The translations under genes and the position numbers were made by a program. A DNA stretch of 32,219 nt from JALORV01 sp035429805 (GTDB lineage: Bacteria; Pseudomonadota; Gammaproteobacteria; Burkholderiales; Burkholderiaceae_F). Location of the stretch: the NCBI GenBank assembly GCA_035429805.1, contig DAOMFL010000042.1, positions 1-32,219 on the forward strand, given 5' to 3'. How positions within the stretch are numbered: position 1 is the stretch's first letter; each line of letters opens with the position of its first letter. Shown piece after piece: positions 22,237 through 29,150 of the stretch. The notes under the pieces were generated by a model that saw nothing but the letters and a program-made list of their open reading frames with translations, was not told where the DNA came from and did not search any database.

Positions 22237-23208
22237 ATGAACTACCGCCGCCTCGGCCGCTCCGGCCTCAAAGTCTCCGAACTGTCGTTCGGCTCCTGGG
22301 TCACCTACGGCAATCAGGTCGACACGCGTGCGGCGCGCGAGCTGATGGCCGCCGCGTTCGATGCCGGCGTCAACTTCTTCGACAACGCCGAGATCTACGC
22401 CAGGGGCGATTCCGAGACCATCATGGGCAAGGTCCTGAAGGAGCTCGGCCGGCCGCGCATCCAGTACGTCGTCTCGACCAAGTTCTACTGGGGCATGCGC
22501 ACCTGTGCCAATGACAACAACACGCTGAACCGCAAGTACCTGCTCGATGCGATCGACGGGTCGCTCAGGCGCCTGCAGCTCGATTACGTCGACCTCGTGT
22601 ACTGCCATCGCGCCGACCCGACGACGCCGATCGAGGAAACGGTGTGGGCGATGCACGACATCATCGCGCGCGGCAAGGCGCTCTACTGGGGCACCAGCGA
22701 ATGGAGCGCCGATGAGATCCGCGCCGCGTGGGACATCGCCGACCGGCGCAACCTGCACAAGCCGGTGATGGAGCAGCCGCAGTACAACCTGCTGCATCGC
22801 AAGCGTGTCGAGCAGGAGTACGCGCGGCTCTACGACGACATCGGACTCGGGCTCACGACGTGGAGCCCGCTGGCGTCCGGGCTGCTGTCCGGCAAGTACC
22901 GCAAGGGCATTCCGCCCGGCACCCGAGGCGCGCTCGAGACCTATGCCTTCCTGCGCGAGGGGCTGACCGATCCGGCAAAGAACGAGATCGTCGCGAAACT
23001 GGAACCGGTCGCGACCGAGCTCGGCTGCACCCTCGCGCAGCTCGCGCTGGCGTGGTGCCTGAAGAACCCGCACGTGTCCAGCGTCATCACCGGCGCGACG
23101 CGCGTCGATCAGATCGCCGAAAACATGAAGGCGCTGGACGTCGTACCGAAGCTGACTCCAGAGCTGCTGGCGCGCATCGACGCCGTGGTCGGCGGCGCCG
23201 CAAGCTAG
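22237..23208 (+). CDS. Aldo/keto reductase, voltage-gated K-channel beta-subunit-like
   Basis: 323 aa TIM-barrel oxidoreductase. The catalytic tetrad is visible: Asp49 and Tyr54 in FFDNAEIY, Lys82 in STKFYWG, and His in VYCHRADP near residue 124. The WSPLASGLLSGKY block and NPHVSSVITGATRVDQI cofactor segment place it in the AKR6/YghZ group, NADPH-dependent enzymes acting on small aldehydes. Complete, with no signal peptide. It starts 24 bp after the pcm terminator, so it likely has its own promoter, and is convergent with a small lipoprotein gene. The physiological substrate cannot be deduced. Confidence 0.92.
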   Translation: MNYRRLGRSGLKVSELSFGSWVTYGNQVDTRAARELMAAAFDAGVNFFDNAEIYARGDSETIMGKVLKELGRPRIQYVVSTKFYWGMRTCANDNNTLNRKYLLDAIDGSLRRLQLDYVDLVYCHRADPTTPIEETVWAMHDIIARGKALYWGTSEWSADEIRAAWDIADRRNLHKPVMEQPQYNLLHRKRVEQEYARLYDDIGLGLTTWSPLASGLLSGKYRKGIPPGTRGALETYAFLREGLTDPAKNEIVAKLEPVATELGCTLAQLALAWCLKNPHVSSVITGATRVDQIAENMKALDVVPKLTPELLARIDAVVGGAAS

Positions 23209-23232
23209 CTCAGCAGCCCGACCCGCCGGCGC

Positions 23233-23583
23233 TCAGCGCCCCATGCGGGCGTTGTACGAACTCGTGATGCGGTCGATCAATTTCGGGTCCTGCGCGATGT
23301 CTCCCCGCGTTCGGAACTCGACTTTCGTCGTGCCGTCCGCCTGCGGCGACACGGTCGAGATGACTGTGATGCCGCCGCGCTGGCCGGTGATCAGGCCGGA
23401 CGCGGGATTTGAATCCGTGACCTGCACGCCCTGGTCCGACATCGCGCCGAGCATCGCGCTGTAGGCGCGGTCGTAGGTGCTCGGACTGGCTGGCGGCGGT
23501 CCGTAATAGACGCAGCCGGCAAGGGCGGCGGCCAGTCCGATCAGCACAGCGCGCAGCAAGCCGCGGCGGAATATCGAGTTCAT
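23233..23583 (-). CDS. Small outer-membrane/periplasmic lipoprotein of unknown function
   Basis: 116 aa with leader NSIFRRGLLRAVLIGLAAAL ending in LAGC, a clear lipobox; the mature part begins CVYYGPPP. After a short Pro-rich linker, residues about 40-116 form a compact alpha/beta domain (YSAMLGAMSDQGVQVTDSNP, GLITGQRGG, VEFRTRGD). This resembles small lipoproteins with a domain that scores conformational variants of a dimeric alpha/beta fold, but I do not assign a family. I chose the ATG at 23581-23583; a GTG five codons earlier is possible. It precedes nothing on its strand until the window's convergent gene 25 bp away. Confidence 0.75.
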   Translation of the reverse strand: MNSIFRRGLLRAVLIGLAAALAGCVYYGPPPASPSTYDRAYSAMLGAMSDQGVQVTDSNPASGLITGQRGGITVISTVSPQADGTTKVEFRTRGDIAQDPKLIDRITSSYNARMGR

Positions 23584-23633
23584 GGAGGCGCCCGTCACGC
23601 GATGTCAGGAAGGCAGCTTAGCGCCAACGGCGA

Positions 23634-24212
23634 TCAGCCGAAGGGCCGCACACCGATGAGGAGGCCGTGCAGCCAGAACGCGAACACCGCCCACGCGACG
23701 AGTCCGATGACGACCGCCGCGATATCGCGCGAGACCGGCCCGACAATGTAGACGACGCCTGCGGCGCGGTCACGCCGGCGCGCCGACAAGTAGTCGGCCA
23801 CAGCCCAGGCCAGGAAGCCGCCGAACAGCACCACATCGGCGAGGTTGCCGTTGGCGAGGAGGTGAGCGAATGCCCAGGACTTGACGCCGGCCACCATCGG
23901 ATGCCCGACGGCGCGCTTGATGCGCGTGCCCGGCACGTAGGCGGCGACGACCAGGATGAAGGCGGGAATCGTCAGCAGGGCGGCGACGTGCTTCGTCCAC
24001 ACCGGCGGCACGTACAGCACGACCGGCGCGCCACGCGCGGCGCCGTAGCCCCAGACGATCAGCGCGAAGCCGGCAATCGACGCGACCGATACCAGGCCCT
24101 TCCATCCATTGAGCCCCCACGCGGCAACGCGCCGGCTGCGCCAGTCGTCGGCAACGATGCGCACCGAGTGCACACCGAGGAAGAGGAGGAGACCGAGTAT
24201 CAGCAGCGTCAT
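23634..24212 (-). CDS. NnrU family integral membrane protein
   Basis: 192 aa with about five hydrophobic helices: residues 1-20, 40-60, 78-96, 112-135 and 160-185. The motifs LGVHSVRI (start), GWKGLVS, and KRAVGHPMVAGVKSWAFAHLLANG are the conserved heart of the NnrU family, membrane proteins first linked to nitric-oxide/nitrite reductase clusters and now also seen near isoprenoid or carotenoid genes. No denitrification gene is present here, so its role is open. Start chosen at the ATG at 24210-24212; the frame continues upstream but without protein-like sequence. Confidence 0.88.
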   Translation of the reverse strand: MTLLILGLLLFLGVHSVRIVADDWRSRRVAAWGLNGWKGLVSVASIAGFALIVWGYGAARGAPVVLYVPPVWTKHVAALLTIPAFILVVAAYVPGTRIKRAVGHPMVAGVKSWAFAHLLANGNLADVVLFGGFLAWAVADYLSARRRDRAAGVVYIVGPVSRDIAAVVIGLVAWAVFAFWLHGLLIGVRPFG

Positions 24213-24279
24213 GGCATGTCCCTTGGAGCCAGTCCGCCAGCCGACGCGCCTGCGGTCGCGGATGAATGCAACGTAAACC

Positions 24280-24597
24280 TCAGCCGCGGTGTTTGCGGTC
24301 CTGCGGCTCTTCAGCGGCCTTCTGCGCCGCCTCGTACATCGCCGGCGTGGCGCCGCCACGCGCCAGCAACTCGCGCAGGTGCTGCACGGAATTCCGGTCG
24401 AGCGTGTTGCCGCCGTGATGCGGCCGGTGCAGGATGCCCTCGGCGTGGTTCAGCTTCACGCGGATGCGGGCACCGGACAGCGATTCCACTTCGGCACCCA
24501 GGTGCTTGAGCAGCGACTCGATCTCGCGCCAGTGGATATTGGTATTGATCGGGTCGTGAAAGAGGTCGCGCAGCAGGTTGGCGTGCTTGTGGCTCAT
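24280..24597 (-). CDS. HicA-like small protein without antitoxin partner
   Basis: 105 aa. Residues 20-80 (HWREIESLLKHLGAEVESLS, ARIRVKLNHAEGILHRPHHG) have the strand-helix pattern of the HicA dsRBD-like fold and match orphan proteins often annotated as HicA-family toxins. The N-terminal 20 residues contain DPINTNIHW, typical of the orphan subfamily. True HicA toxins are about 60 aa and paired with a HicB antitoxin; none lies next to this gene, and the protein carries a charged C-terminal extension (EEPQDRKHRG). A non-toxin RNA-binding role is therefore as likely. Confidence 0.7.
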   Translation of the reverse strand: MSHKHANLLRDLFHDPINTNIHWREIESLLKHLGAEVESLSGARIRVKLNHAEGILHRPHHGGNTLDRNSVQHLRELLARGGATPAMYEAAQKAAEEPQDRKHRG

Positions 24598-24654
24598 GAT
24601 CGGATCACCCGGGGTCGACGGGCGAGACGATACCCAAGTTGCGCGCGGCGCGGC

Positions 24655-25332
24655 TCAGCGCGGCAACTGGTACGGCGGCGGCGTGTTCGGTGGCGGAATC
24701 GCCGCGTCAGGCGGCGGGTTGCGCGCTGACAGCGCGGCGGGAGGTGGCGTGTTCGGCGGCGGGATCGCCGCGTTGGGCGGCGGAACGCGCGACGACAGCG
24801 CCGGAGGCGGCGGCGTGTTGGGCGGCGGAACGGCCGCGTTCGGTGGCGGCGCACTCCTCGCGGCCGCCGCGGCTGCCGAGGTATTGCGCGCGATATAGCC
24901 GGCCGGCGCGGGCACACGGTTGCCGAGCCCGTACATGCACTGGTAATAAGCGCTGTCGTAACGCTGCTGCGTCACCGAACCGGCGGCCTGCGCGTTGCCT
25001 GCGCCGATCACGCTGCCCGAGAACAGTCCCATGCCGGCCCCGACTGCAGCGCCCTGATTGCCGCCGACCAGTCCGCCGACCGCCGCGCCGATGATCGTGC
25101 CCGCAACCGCGCTGCCGACTCCCGCCTGCGCGGCGGCGTCGCTCGGTGCGCCGACCAGGCTGTTCGCGTAGCCGCGGCAGGAAGCGTCATCCGCCTGGAA
25201 CTGGTCCCACGCTTTCCTGGAGCCGGGCAACGCGGACATTGACGGTCCGGCAGGTACCGTCACGCACGCAGTGAGCAGCGCCGCGGCACCGATCGCCGCC
25301 AGCCGTAACAGCGAAGACAAAACGCGCGTCAT
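24655..25332 (-). CDS. Glycine-zipper lipoprotein with Pro-rich repeats
   Basis: 225 aa. The leader ends LLTAC, a lipobox, so a lipid-anchored envelope protein is predicted. Residues about 70-115 are a glycine-zipper membrane segment (GTIIGAAVGGLVGGNQGAAV), as in YMGG/OmpA-associated zipper proteins. A Cys-containing segment (DDASCRGYAN, YYQCMYGLG) brackets it. The C-terminal 65 residues are three units of 22, 22 and 21 residues built on PPPNAAxPPPNTPPP. The start overlaps the stop of the upstream WG-rich protein by 4 bp (ATGA), so the two are translationally coupled. The Pro-rich tail might span peptidoglycan or bind partners (inference). Confidence 0.85.
   Translation of the reverse strand: MTRVLSSLLRLAAIGAAALLTACVTVPAGPSMSALPGSRKAWDQFQADDASCRGYANSLVGAPSDAAAQAGVGSAVAGTIIGAAVGGLVGGNQGAAVGAGMGLFSGSVIGAGNAQAAGSVTQQRYDSAYYQCMYGLGNRVPAPAGYIARNTSAAAAAARSAPPPNAAVPPPNTPPPPALSSRVPPPNAAIPPPNTPPPAALSARNPPPDAAIPPPNTPPPYQLPR
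24658..24852 (-). repeat. Three 66/66/63-bp tandem coding repeats (Pro-rich units)
   Basis: The 3' end of the glycine-zipper lipoprotein gene consists of three in-frame units encoding PPPNAAVPPPNTPPP, PPPNAAIPPPNTPPP and PPPDAAIPPPNTPPP, each followed by a linker such as PALSSR or AALSAR. The third unit is one residue shorter. Unit number may vary between strains through slippage or recombination. Confidence 0.85.
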
Positions 25333-25934
25333 TGAGCCCCCGGCGGCGTGCGCGGTTCGACGCGCCGCCAGCCTTCCGCGCAGGATTCGACGTAGGGGTA
25401 GTACGCGTGCGCACTCTCGCACCAGTACCACCATTGCTGCGCCGGCGGCGGGACCGCCGCGGCGCTGTCACGTTCGATGAAGACGGTGGACGCACTCGGC
25501 GGCAGCACCCAGGCACCGCTCACGGCCGGCGAGACGACCACCGGCGCGCCGACGCTCCAGCCCCAGACACCGGGCGCAAAGCCGCCCCAGCCGGGATTCC
25601 AGCCGATGCCCCAACCCCAGCCGCCCCAGCCCCAGCCACTCCAACCCCAGCCACCCCAGCCCCAGCCCCAACCAGGCCCCCAGGCTGGCCCCCAGGGACG
25701 ACCCCAGACACCGGCCGGAGGCGGCGGACGCCATACGCCGCCACCCCACGAGTTACCGCCCCAGGAGCCACCGCGATAGCCGCCACCACCGGGCGGAGGC
25801 GGCGGCGGTGTGCCCCCGTAGCCCCGGCCGCCATACCCGCCATAGCCACCGGCTCGCTGCGCGTCGGCGATCGCCGGCACGACAGCCAGCGACAGCGCCG
25901 CAATCAGGGCCGCAGCTACAGTACGAATCTTCAT
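25329..25934 (-). CDS. Exported Gly/Trp-rich low-complexity protein with conserved Cys/Tyr C-terminal motif
   Basis: 201 aa. Signal peptide 1-25 (KIRTVAAALIAALSLAVVPA, cleavage near ADA-QR). Residues 27-125 are extreme low complexity: GGYGGYGGRG, a hexaproline run, then about ten WG repeats (WGWGWGGWGW). Residues 165-200 form a conserved envelope motif, WWYWCESAHAYYPYVESC followed by EGWRRVEP, with two Cys that could form a disulfide. This C-terminal motif recurs in proteobacterial exported proteins of unknown function, usually after a disordered stretch. It is first in a two-gene unit with the glycine-zipper lipoprotein (4-bp overlap). Confidence 0.85.
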   Translation of the reverse strand: MKIRTVAAALIAALSLAVVPAIADAQRAGGYGGYGGRGYGGTPPPPPPGGGGYRGGSWGGNSWGGGVWRPPPPAGVWGRPWGPAWGPGWGWGWGGWGWSGWGWGGWGWGIGWNPGWGGFAPGVWGWSVGAPVVVSPAVSGAWVLPPSASTVFIERDSAAAVPPPAQQWWYWCESAHAYYPYVESCAEGWRRVEPRTPPGAQ

Positions 25935-26228
25935 CGGGATCTCCTGTCGGCTTAACGACTGCGCCAGGGTTTCGATGACAGCCGCCGACCGGCGGCCGGC
26001 GCTGGAATCGATCCTACTCGCGCGGGCCGGGCCCGTAGCGGTGGATCTGTAACCGCCTGCAACACACCCGCCCGGCTGGAAGCGCGCCGCCAGCGCGGGT
26101 GCGACCTGTCAACCGTCGACAGCGCATTGCCGCAGCCCGGACCGTCTTGGCTACCGCCCGCCGCCGCGGCAATAGCAGCCGGGACCGCCGTGCAGCGGCC
26201 CCGGAACGCCTTGATCCTGCGACGAGCC
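25935..26228. other. 294-bp intergenic region
   Basis: It lies between the cytochrome stop and the WG-rich gene start, both minus strand. GCCGCC and GGCGGC around 25981-25996 make a short stem, and an imperfect hairpin near 26182-26203 (GGGACCGC / GCGGCCCC) could end the cytochrome transcript. The WG-rich gene has a good ribosome-binding site (GGAGAT) upstream. No coding frame looks real. Confidence 0.4.
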
Positions 26229-26654
26229 TCACTTCACCTGCAGCCGCGAGATGTACTCGATCAGCGCCAGGATTTTCGCCCGGGTGAACGCCTCGGCGTC
26301 GTACGGCGAGTCCACGTAGTACTCACCGGCCTTCACCCGATACTCGGTGCCCCAGGTCGACATTTCGCGGGGGCCGTGCCCCGGATCCATCTTCGAACCG
26401 TCGATCGACTCGTACAGCCGGTTGACCGGCAACACACCACCGTTCGCCCGTGCGAGCGTCGTCAGATCGGTCGGCACTTTCGTCAGGTAAGGCCGGTTCG
26501 GTCCATCGCCCGTGCCCTTGAGTCCGTGGCAGCTCGCGCAGTTGGCGTCGTACTCGCGCTTGCCGAGGTCGATCTTCCCCTGGCCAAGCGCGCCCGTCGC
26601 TGCGATGGCGAGGCAGGCACCGACAAGGGCCGCTTGAATGATCGAGCGTTTCAG
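26229..26654 (-). CDS. Class I c-type cytochrome, apparent CTG start
   Basis: 141 aa. The frame reads K-R-S-I-I-Q-A-A... as a signal peptide (residues 1-25, ending GALGQ), then the heme-binding CASCH (Cys39, Cys42, His43), KGTGDGPNRPYLTK, and MSTWG near residue 95, whose Met is a plausible axial ligand. It is a small periplasmic monoheme electron carrier. No ATG, GTG or TTG exists in frame upstream of CASCH; the CTG at 26652-26654 has AAGGGAG six bases upstream and sits exactly where the initiator is expected before KRS. The first downstream ATG (26477) lies after the heme motif and would destroy function. A sequencing error changing ATG to CTG is the alternative. No partner oxidase is nearby. 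Confidence 0.82.
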   Translation of the reverse strand: MKRSIIQAALVGACLAIAATGALGQGKIDLGKREYDANCASCHGLKGTGDGPNRPYLTKVPTDLTTLARANGGVLPVNRLYESIDGSKMDPGHGPREMSTWGTEYRVKAGEYYVDSPYDAEAFTRAKILALIEYISRLQVK

Positions 26655-26779
26655 TGTTGTCTCCCTTGAGGTTGGCGCCGCGTTTCCAAGGTAGCCGGCC
26701 CCGCAGCGACCTGCGACGCAGCGCCGAACGTGCGTTGAGCCGCATTGAGCTTCAACACGCCCCGCTTCGCGCTACGCTC

Positions 26780-26989
26780 ATGCCGAACATGAAGACTTCG
26801 GGAGACTCGCCTCAAGCACGTCGGTGCGCACGCTGCGGCGCCGACTTCATCTGTGGCGCCGGAGGTGCCGACCCGTGCTGGTGCAGCCGGTTGCCGCTGC
26901 TACCGGCCGCCCGGATCACTTCCGGCGAGGGCTGCGTCTGCGAATCCTGCCTGCGCGCAAGGCTGCCGGCACCGGAGACGATCCGATGA
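26780..26989 (+). CDS. Cysteine-rich CWC family protein
   Basis: 69 aa with eight cysteines arranged as CARCGADFIC (Cys16, 19, 25), CWC (33-35) and CVCESC (52-57), the signature of the Cysteine-rich CWC family, small proteins presumed to bind zinc. Start at 26780 or at the second ATG (26789). A conserved LP-x-L follows CWC. The stop overlaps the MaoC start by 4 bp (ATGA), so the two genes are coupled. No Shine-Dalgarno is evident; CTACGCT just upstream of the ATG might be a -10 giving a leaderless message. Function is unknown for the family. Confidence 0.82.
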   Translation: MPNMKTSGDSPQARRCARCGADFICGAGGADPCWCSRLPLLPAARITSGEGCVCESCLRARLPAPETIR

Positions 26990-27614
26990 CGACGATTCTC
27001 GACGTCGACCAGTTGCGCGACGTCGTCGGCCGGGAGATCGCCGTCAGNNNNNNNNNNNNNNNNNNNNNNNNNNNNNNNNNNNNNNNNNNNNNNNNNNNNN
27101 NNNNNNNNNNNNNNNNNNNNNNNNNNNNNNNNNNNNNNNNNNNNNNNCGATTCTCGACGTCGACCAGTTGCGCGACGTCGTCGGCCGGGAGATCGCCGTC
27201 AGCGACTGGTTCGAAGTCTCGCAGACCGTCATCGACGAGTTTGCCGAAGCGACCCGCGATGCGCAGTGGATCCACGTGGACACGGAGCGTGCGGCGCGTG
27301 AGTCGCCGTTTCTCGACAGCGCCGGCAGGCGCTGCACGGTGGCGCACGGTTTCCTGACCCTGTCGCTGCTGACCGTCCTGATCGAAAACTGCCTGCGCAT
27401 CGCTGGCGTTCGGGCCGGCGTGAACATCGGCTTCGATCGCGTGCGCTTCGTCTCGCCCGTGCCGGCCGGCAGCCTGCTGCGCGGACGCTTCGCGCTCGCG
27501 CAGCTCGAAGACGTCGTCGGCGGTGTTCAGCTCACGTGGCTCGTGACCGTCGAGCGGCAGGGCGAGTCCCGCCCTGCGCTGACGGCGGAGTGGCTGACGC
27601 GCGTCGTGCTGTAG
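26986..27614 (+). CDS. MaoC-family dehydratase, interrupted by an assembly gap
   Basis: After collapsing the duplicated 55 bp and the Ns (155 bp in total) the frame is continuous and encodes 157 aa. This is a hot-dog-fold MaoC/R-hydratase-like enzyme: FAEATRDAQWIHVDTERA gives the Asp/His hydratase motif, and AHGFLTLSL the following helix. Members hydrate enoyl-CoA thioesters to (R)-3-hydroxyacyl-CoA. The segment SPFLDSAGRRCTVAHG carries a small insertion compared with the usual SPFGGPIAHG, so activity is not certain. It is coupled to the CWC gene upstream (4-bp overlap) and convergent with the following gene. Confidence 0.85.
26993..27202 (+). repeat. Identical 55-bp ends flanking a 100-N scaffold gap
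   Basis: Bases 26993-27047 and 27148-27202 are identical over 55 bp and enclose exactly 100 N (27048-27147). This looks like two contigs that overlap by one k-mer length and were joined by a placeholder gap. Merging them (removing 155 bp) restores the MaoC frame. It is therefore an artefact, not a biological repeat. Confidence 0.9.
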
Positions 27615-27616
27615 CG

Positions 27617-27637
27617 GTGGCGCCGATTCGCCGCCAC
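27617..27637. terminator. Short hairpin between convergent genes
   Basis: GTGGCG (27617-27622) pairs perfectly with CGCCAC (27632-27637) with a 9-base loop, in the 30 bp between the MaoC stop and the stop of the secreted repeat protein. No T-run follows, so a terminator role is only suggested by position. Confidence 0.35.
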
Positions 27638-27644
27638 GGGACAG

Positions 27645-27977
27645 TCAGCGCACGTCCTTCGGAGTCGCCGGCATCTTGGCCGCCGTCGGCGGCATGCTGA
27701 GCGCCTCGGGCCGCTTGATCTGTGGCGTGGCGCCCAGCGCATCGAAGCTGAATTCGTTCGGCGCGCCCGGGCTCGCCGGCACCCGAGCTGCGGCGCCGGG
27801 CGCCGGTGCGACCGACGTGGCCGCGCCTGCCCGCTTCAGCTGGATGCTCGGCGTCGCTCCAAGCGCTTCCCACACGAAGACGCTTCCAGCCGGCTCGGTC
27901 CGGACCTGCGCCTGCGCGCCCGTCACGAGAAGACCGGCGAATGTCATGGCCAGAACGGCAGATTTGCGGAATGTCAT
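27645..27977 (-). CDS. Small secreted protein with two ALGATP repeats, function unknown
   Basis: 110 aa. The signal peptide is MTFRKSAVLAMTFAGLLVTG, cleaved near AQA. I chose the ATG at 27975-27977 because GGAG lies 7 bases upstream. The mature protein has two copies of one motif: FVWEALGATPSIQLKR (34-49) and FSFDALGATPQIKRPE (77-91), separated by an Ala/Pro-rich linker; the tail is Pro/Lys-rich. No family is recognised. Periplasmic or secreted location is predicted. It is divergent from an AraC-family gene (102 bp apart) that could control it. Confidence 0.78.
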   Translation of the reverse strand: MTFRKSAVLAMTFAGLLVTGAQAQVRTEPAGSVFVWEALGATPSIQLKRAGAATSVAPAPGAAARVPASPGAPNEFSFDALGATPQIKRPEALSMPPTAAKMPATPKDVR

Positions 27978-28013
27978 GGTGTTCTCCTTCCGGTTCCGGT
28001 GCGCCGCAGATGC

Positions 28014-28041
28014 GTCGCACTCGATGGGCGTATCGTGCGAC
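28014..28041. promoter_or_regulatory. Inverted repeat in the divergent region before the AraC gene
   Basis: GTCGCAC (28014-28020) and GTGCGAC (28035-28041) are exact reverse complements, centre-to-centre 21 bp (two helical turns). They lie midway between the start codons of the secreted repeat protein and the AraC-family gene, the place for a regulator bound as a dimer. The regulator is inferred, not known. Confidence 0.35.
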
Positions 28042-28079
28042 CCTAGAAGGTAAAGAAACGGCACATACAGACGCATTTC

Positions 28080-29084
28080 ATGTCGAAACGTTCAAAGCGG
28101 ACCCATGCGGGCCCGGGCGGCGCTCACGTCGGTCACGGTCCCGGCTTCGACGTCCTCACCGACGTCATCGACCAGGTGCATCTCGAAGGGACGGTGTACT
28201 TCAGCGCCGAGCTGCACGCACCATGGGGCATCTCGATCGCCCGGCAGGGCCGCACGCCGTTCTATCTGGTGCGCGAAGGACGCGCGCAACTGCAGGTCGG
28301 CGCTCGCGGCCGCGTGCACCATCTGGTCGCAGGCGATTTCGTGCTGCTGCCGAACTCCGCCCCGCACGTGGTGCGCTCCGGCCGCGAAGCGCAGCTTGTG
28401 CCGTTCGATGACTGGCTGGCGCTGCATCCGATGGACGCCACGGGGCGTGCGGTGCACGCCGGTCGCGGTGAAGTGACGCGGGTTATCGGCGGCTTCTTCA
28501 CTTCGGGCGGAAGCGCCGCCAATCCGCTGTTCTCCGCACTGCCGCCAGTCATCGTGCAGAAGGGATCCGAGTCCAGTGTGCGCCGCTGGCTCGAGCCGAC
28601 GCTGGCGTTCATCGAGGCCGAAATCGATTCGGGCGCGCAGGGCGCGAAGGCCGTCCTGCAGCGCATGGCCGACGTGCTCTTCATCCAGGCCGTGCGCGCG
28701 CACGCGGCGCAGGACGAGGGCGCGACGGGCTGGCTGCGCGGCATGTCGGACCGGCGCATCGCGCACGCGCTGGCGCTGCTGCACGAGCACTACGCCGAGC
28801 CGTGGTCGCTCGACAGGCTCGCGCGTGCGGTCGGGATGTCGCGCACGGCGCTCGCGGTGCGCTTCCGCGAGCTGGTGGGCGAAGCGCCGATGACCTACCT
28901 GACCCGCTGGCGCATCACCCGCGCCGGCAACCTGCTGCGCGCGCAGGGACTCGATCTGGAGCGCGCAGCGGGCCTCGTGGGATATGCCTCCGGCACCGTG
29001 TTCGCCAAGGCATTCAAGCGCGTCACCGGCGAGGCGCCGGGTCGCTATCGCCGCGGCGCTCCCGCCGCGAACGCCACTCGTTGA
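28080..29084 (+). CDS. AraC family transcriptional regulator with N-terminal cupin
   Basis: 334 aa. The N-terminal half (about 20-190) is a cupin ligand domain of the AraC-type (HAPWGISIARQGRTPFYLVREG, then LVAGDFVLLPNSAPHVV). The C-terminal half (about 225-325) is the double helix-turn-helix: WSLDRLARAVGMSRTALAVRF and the conserved DLERAAGLVGYASGTVFAKA plus FKRVTGEAPGRYR. Such regulators activate or repress in response to small molecules. The start has no clear Shine-Dalgarno. Neighbours are the divergent secreted repeat protein and the convergent O-methyltransferase gene, so its target is uncertain. Confidence 0.9.
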   Translation: MSKRSKRTHAGPGGAHVGHGPGFDVLTDVIDQVHLEGTVYFSAELHAPWGISIARQGRTPFYLVREGRAQLQVGARGRVHHLVAGDFVLLPNSAPHVVRSGREAQLVPFDDWLALHPMDATGRAVHAGRGEVTRVIGGFFTSGGSAANPLFSALPPVIVQKGSESSVRRWLEPTLAFIEAEIDSGAQGAKAVLQRMADVLFIQAVRAHAAQDEGATGWLRGMSDRRIAHALALLHEHYAEPWSLDRLARAVGMSRTALAVRFRELVGEAPMTYLTRWRITRAGNLLRAQGLDLERAAGLVGYASGTVFAKAFKRVTGEAPGRYRRGAPAANATR

Positions 29085-29150
29085 GGACGCGCCACCCGGA
29101 GGAGGGCACGCGCCCGCACCGGCGACGCCGCGGCGCGGGCGTACGCTGCG

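Noticed and set aside
23634..24212. Denitrification locus suggested by NnrU
   Set aside because: No nitrite, nitric-oxide or nitrous-oxide reductase genes in the window; NnrU family proteins occur widely.
26986..27614. Frameshifted pseudogene of MaoC type
   Set aside because: The apparent frame change is fully explained by the 155 bp of duplicated sequence plus Ns at the scaffold join.
29085..29150. Terminator hairpin between the AraC and O-methyltransferase genes
   Set aside because: Only short GC-rich complementary stretches (GCCCGC/GCGGGC) are present, no more than expected by composition, and no T-run.
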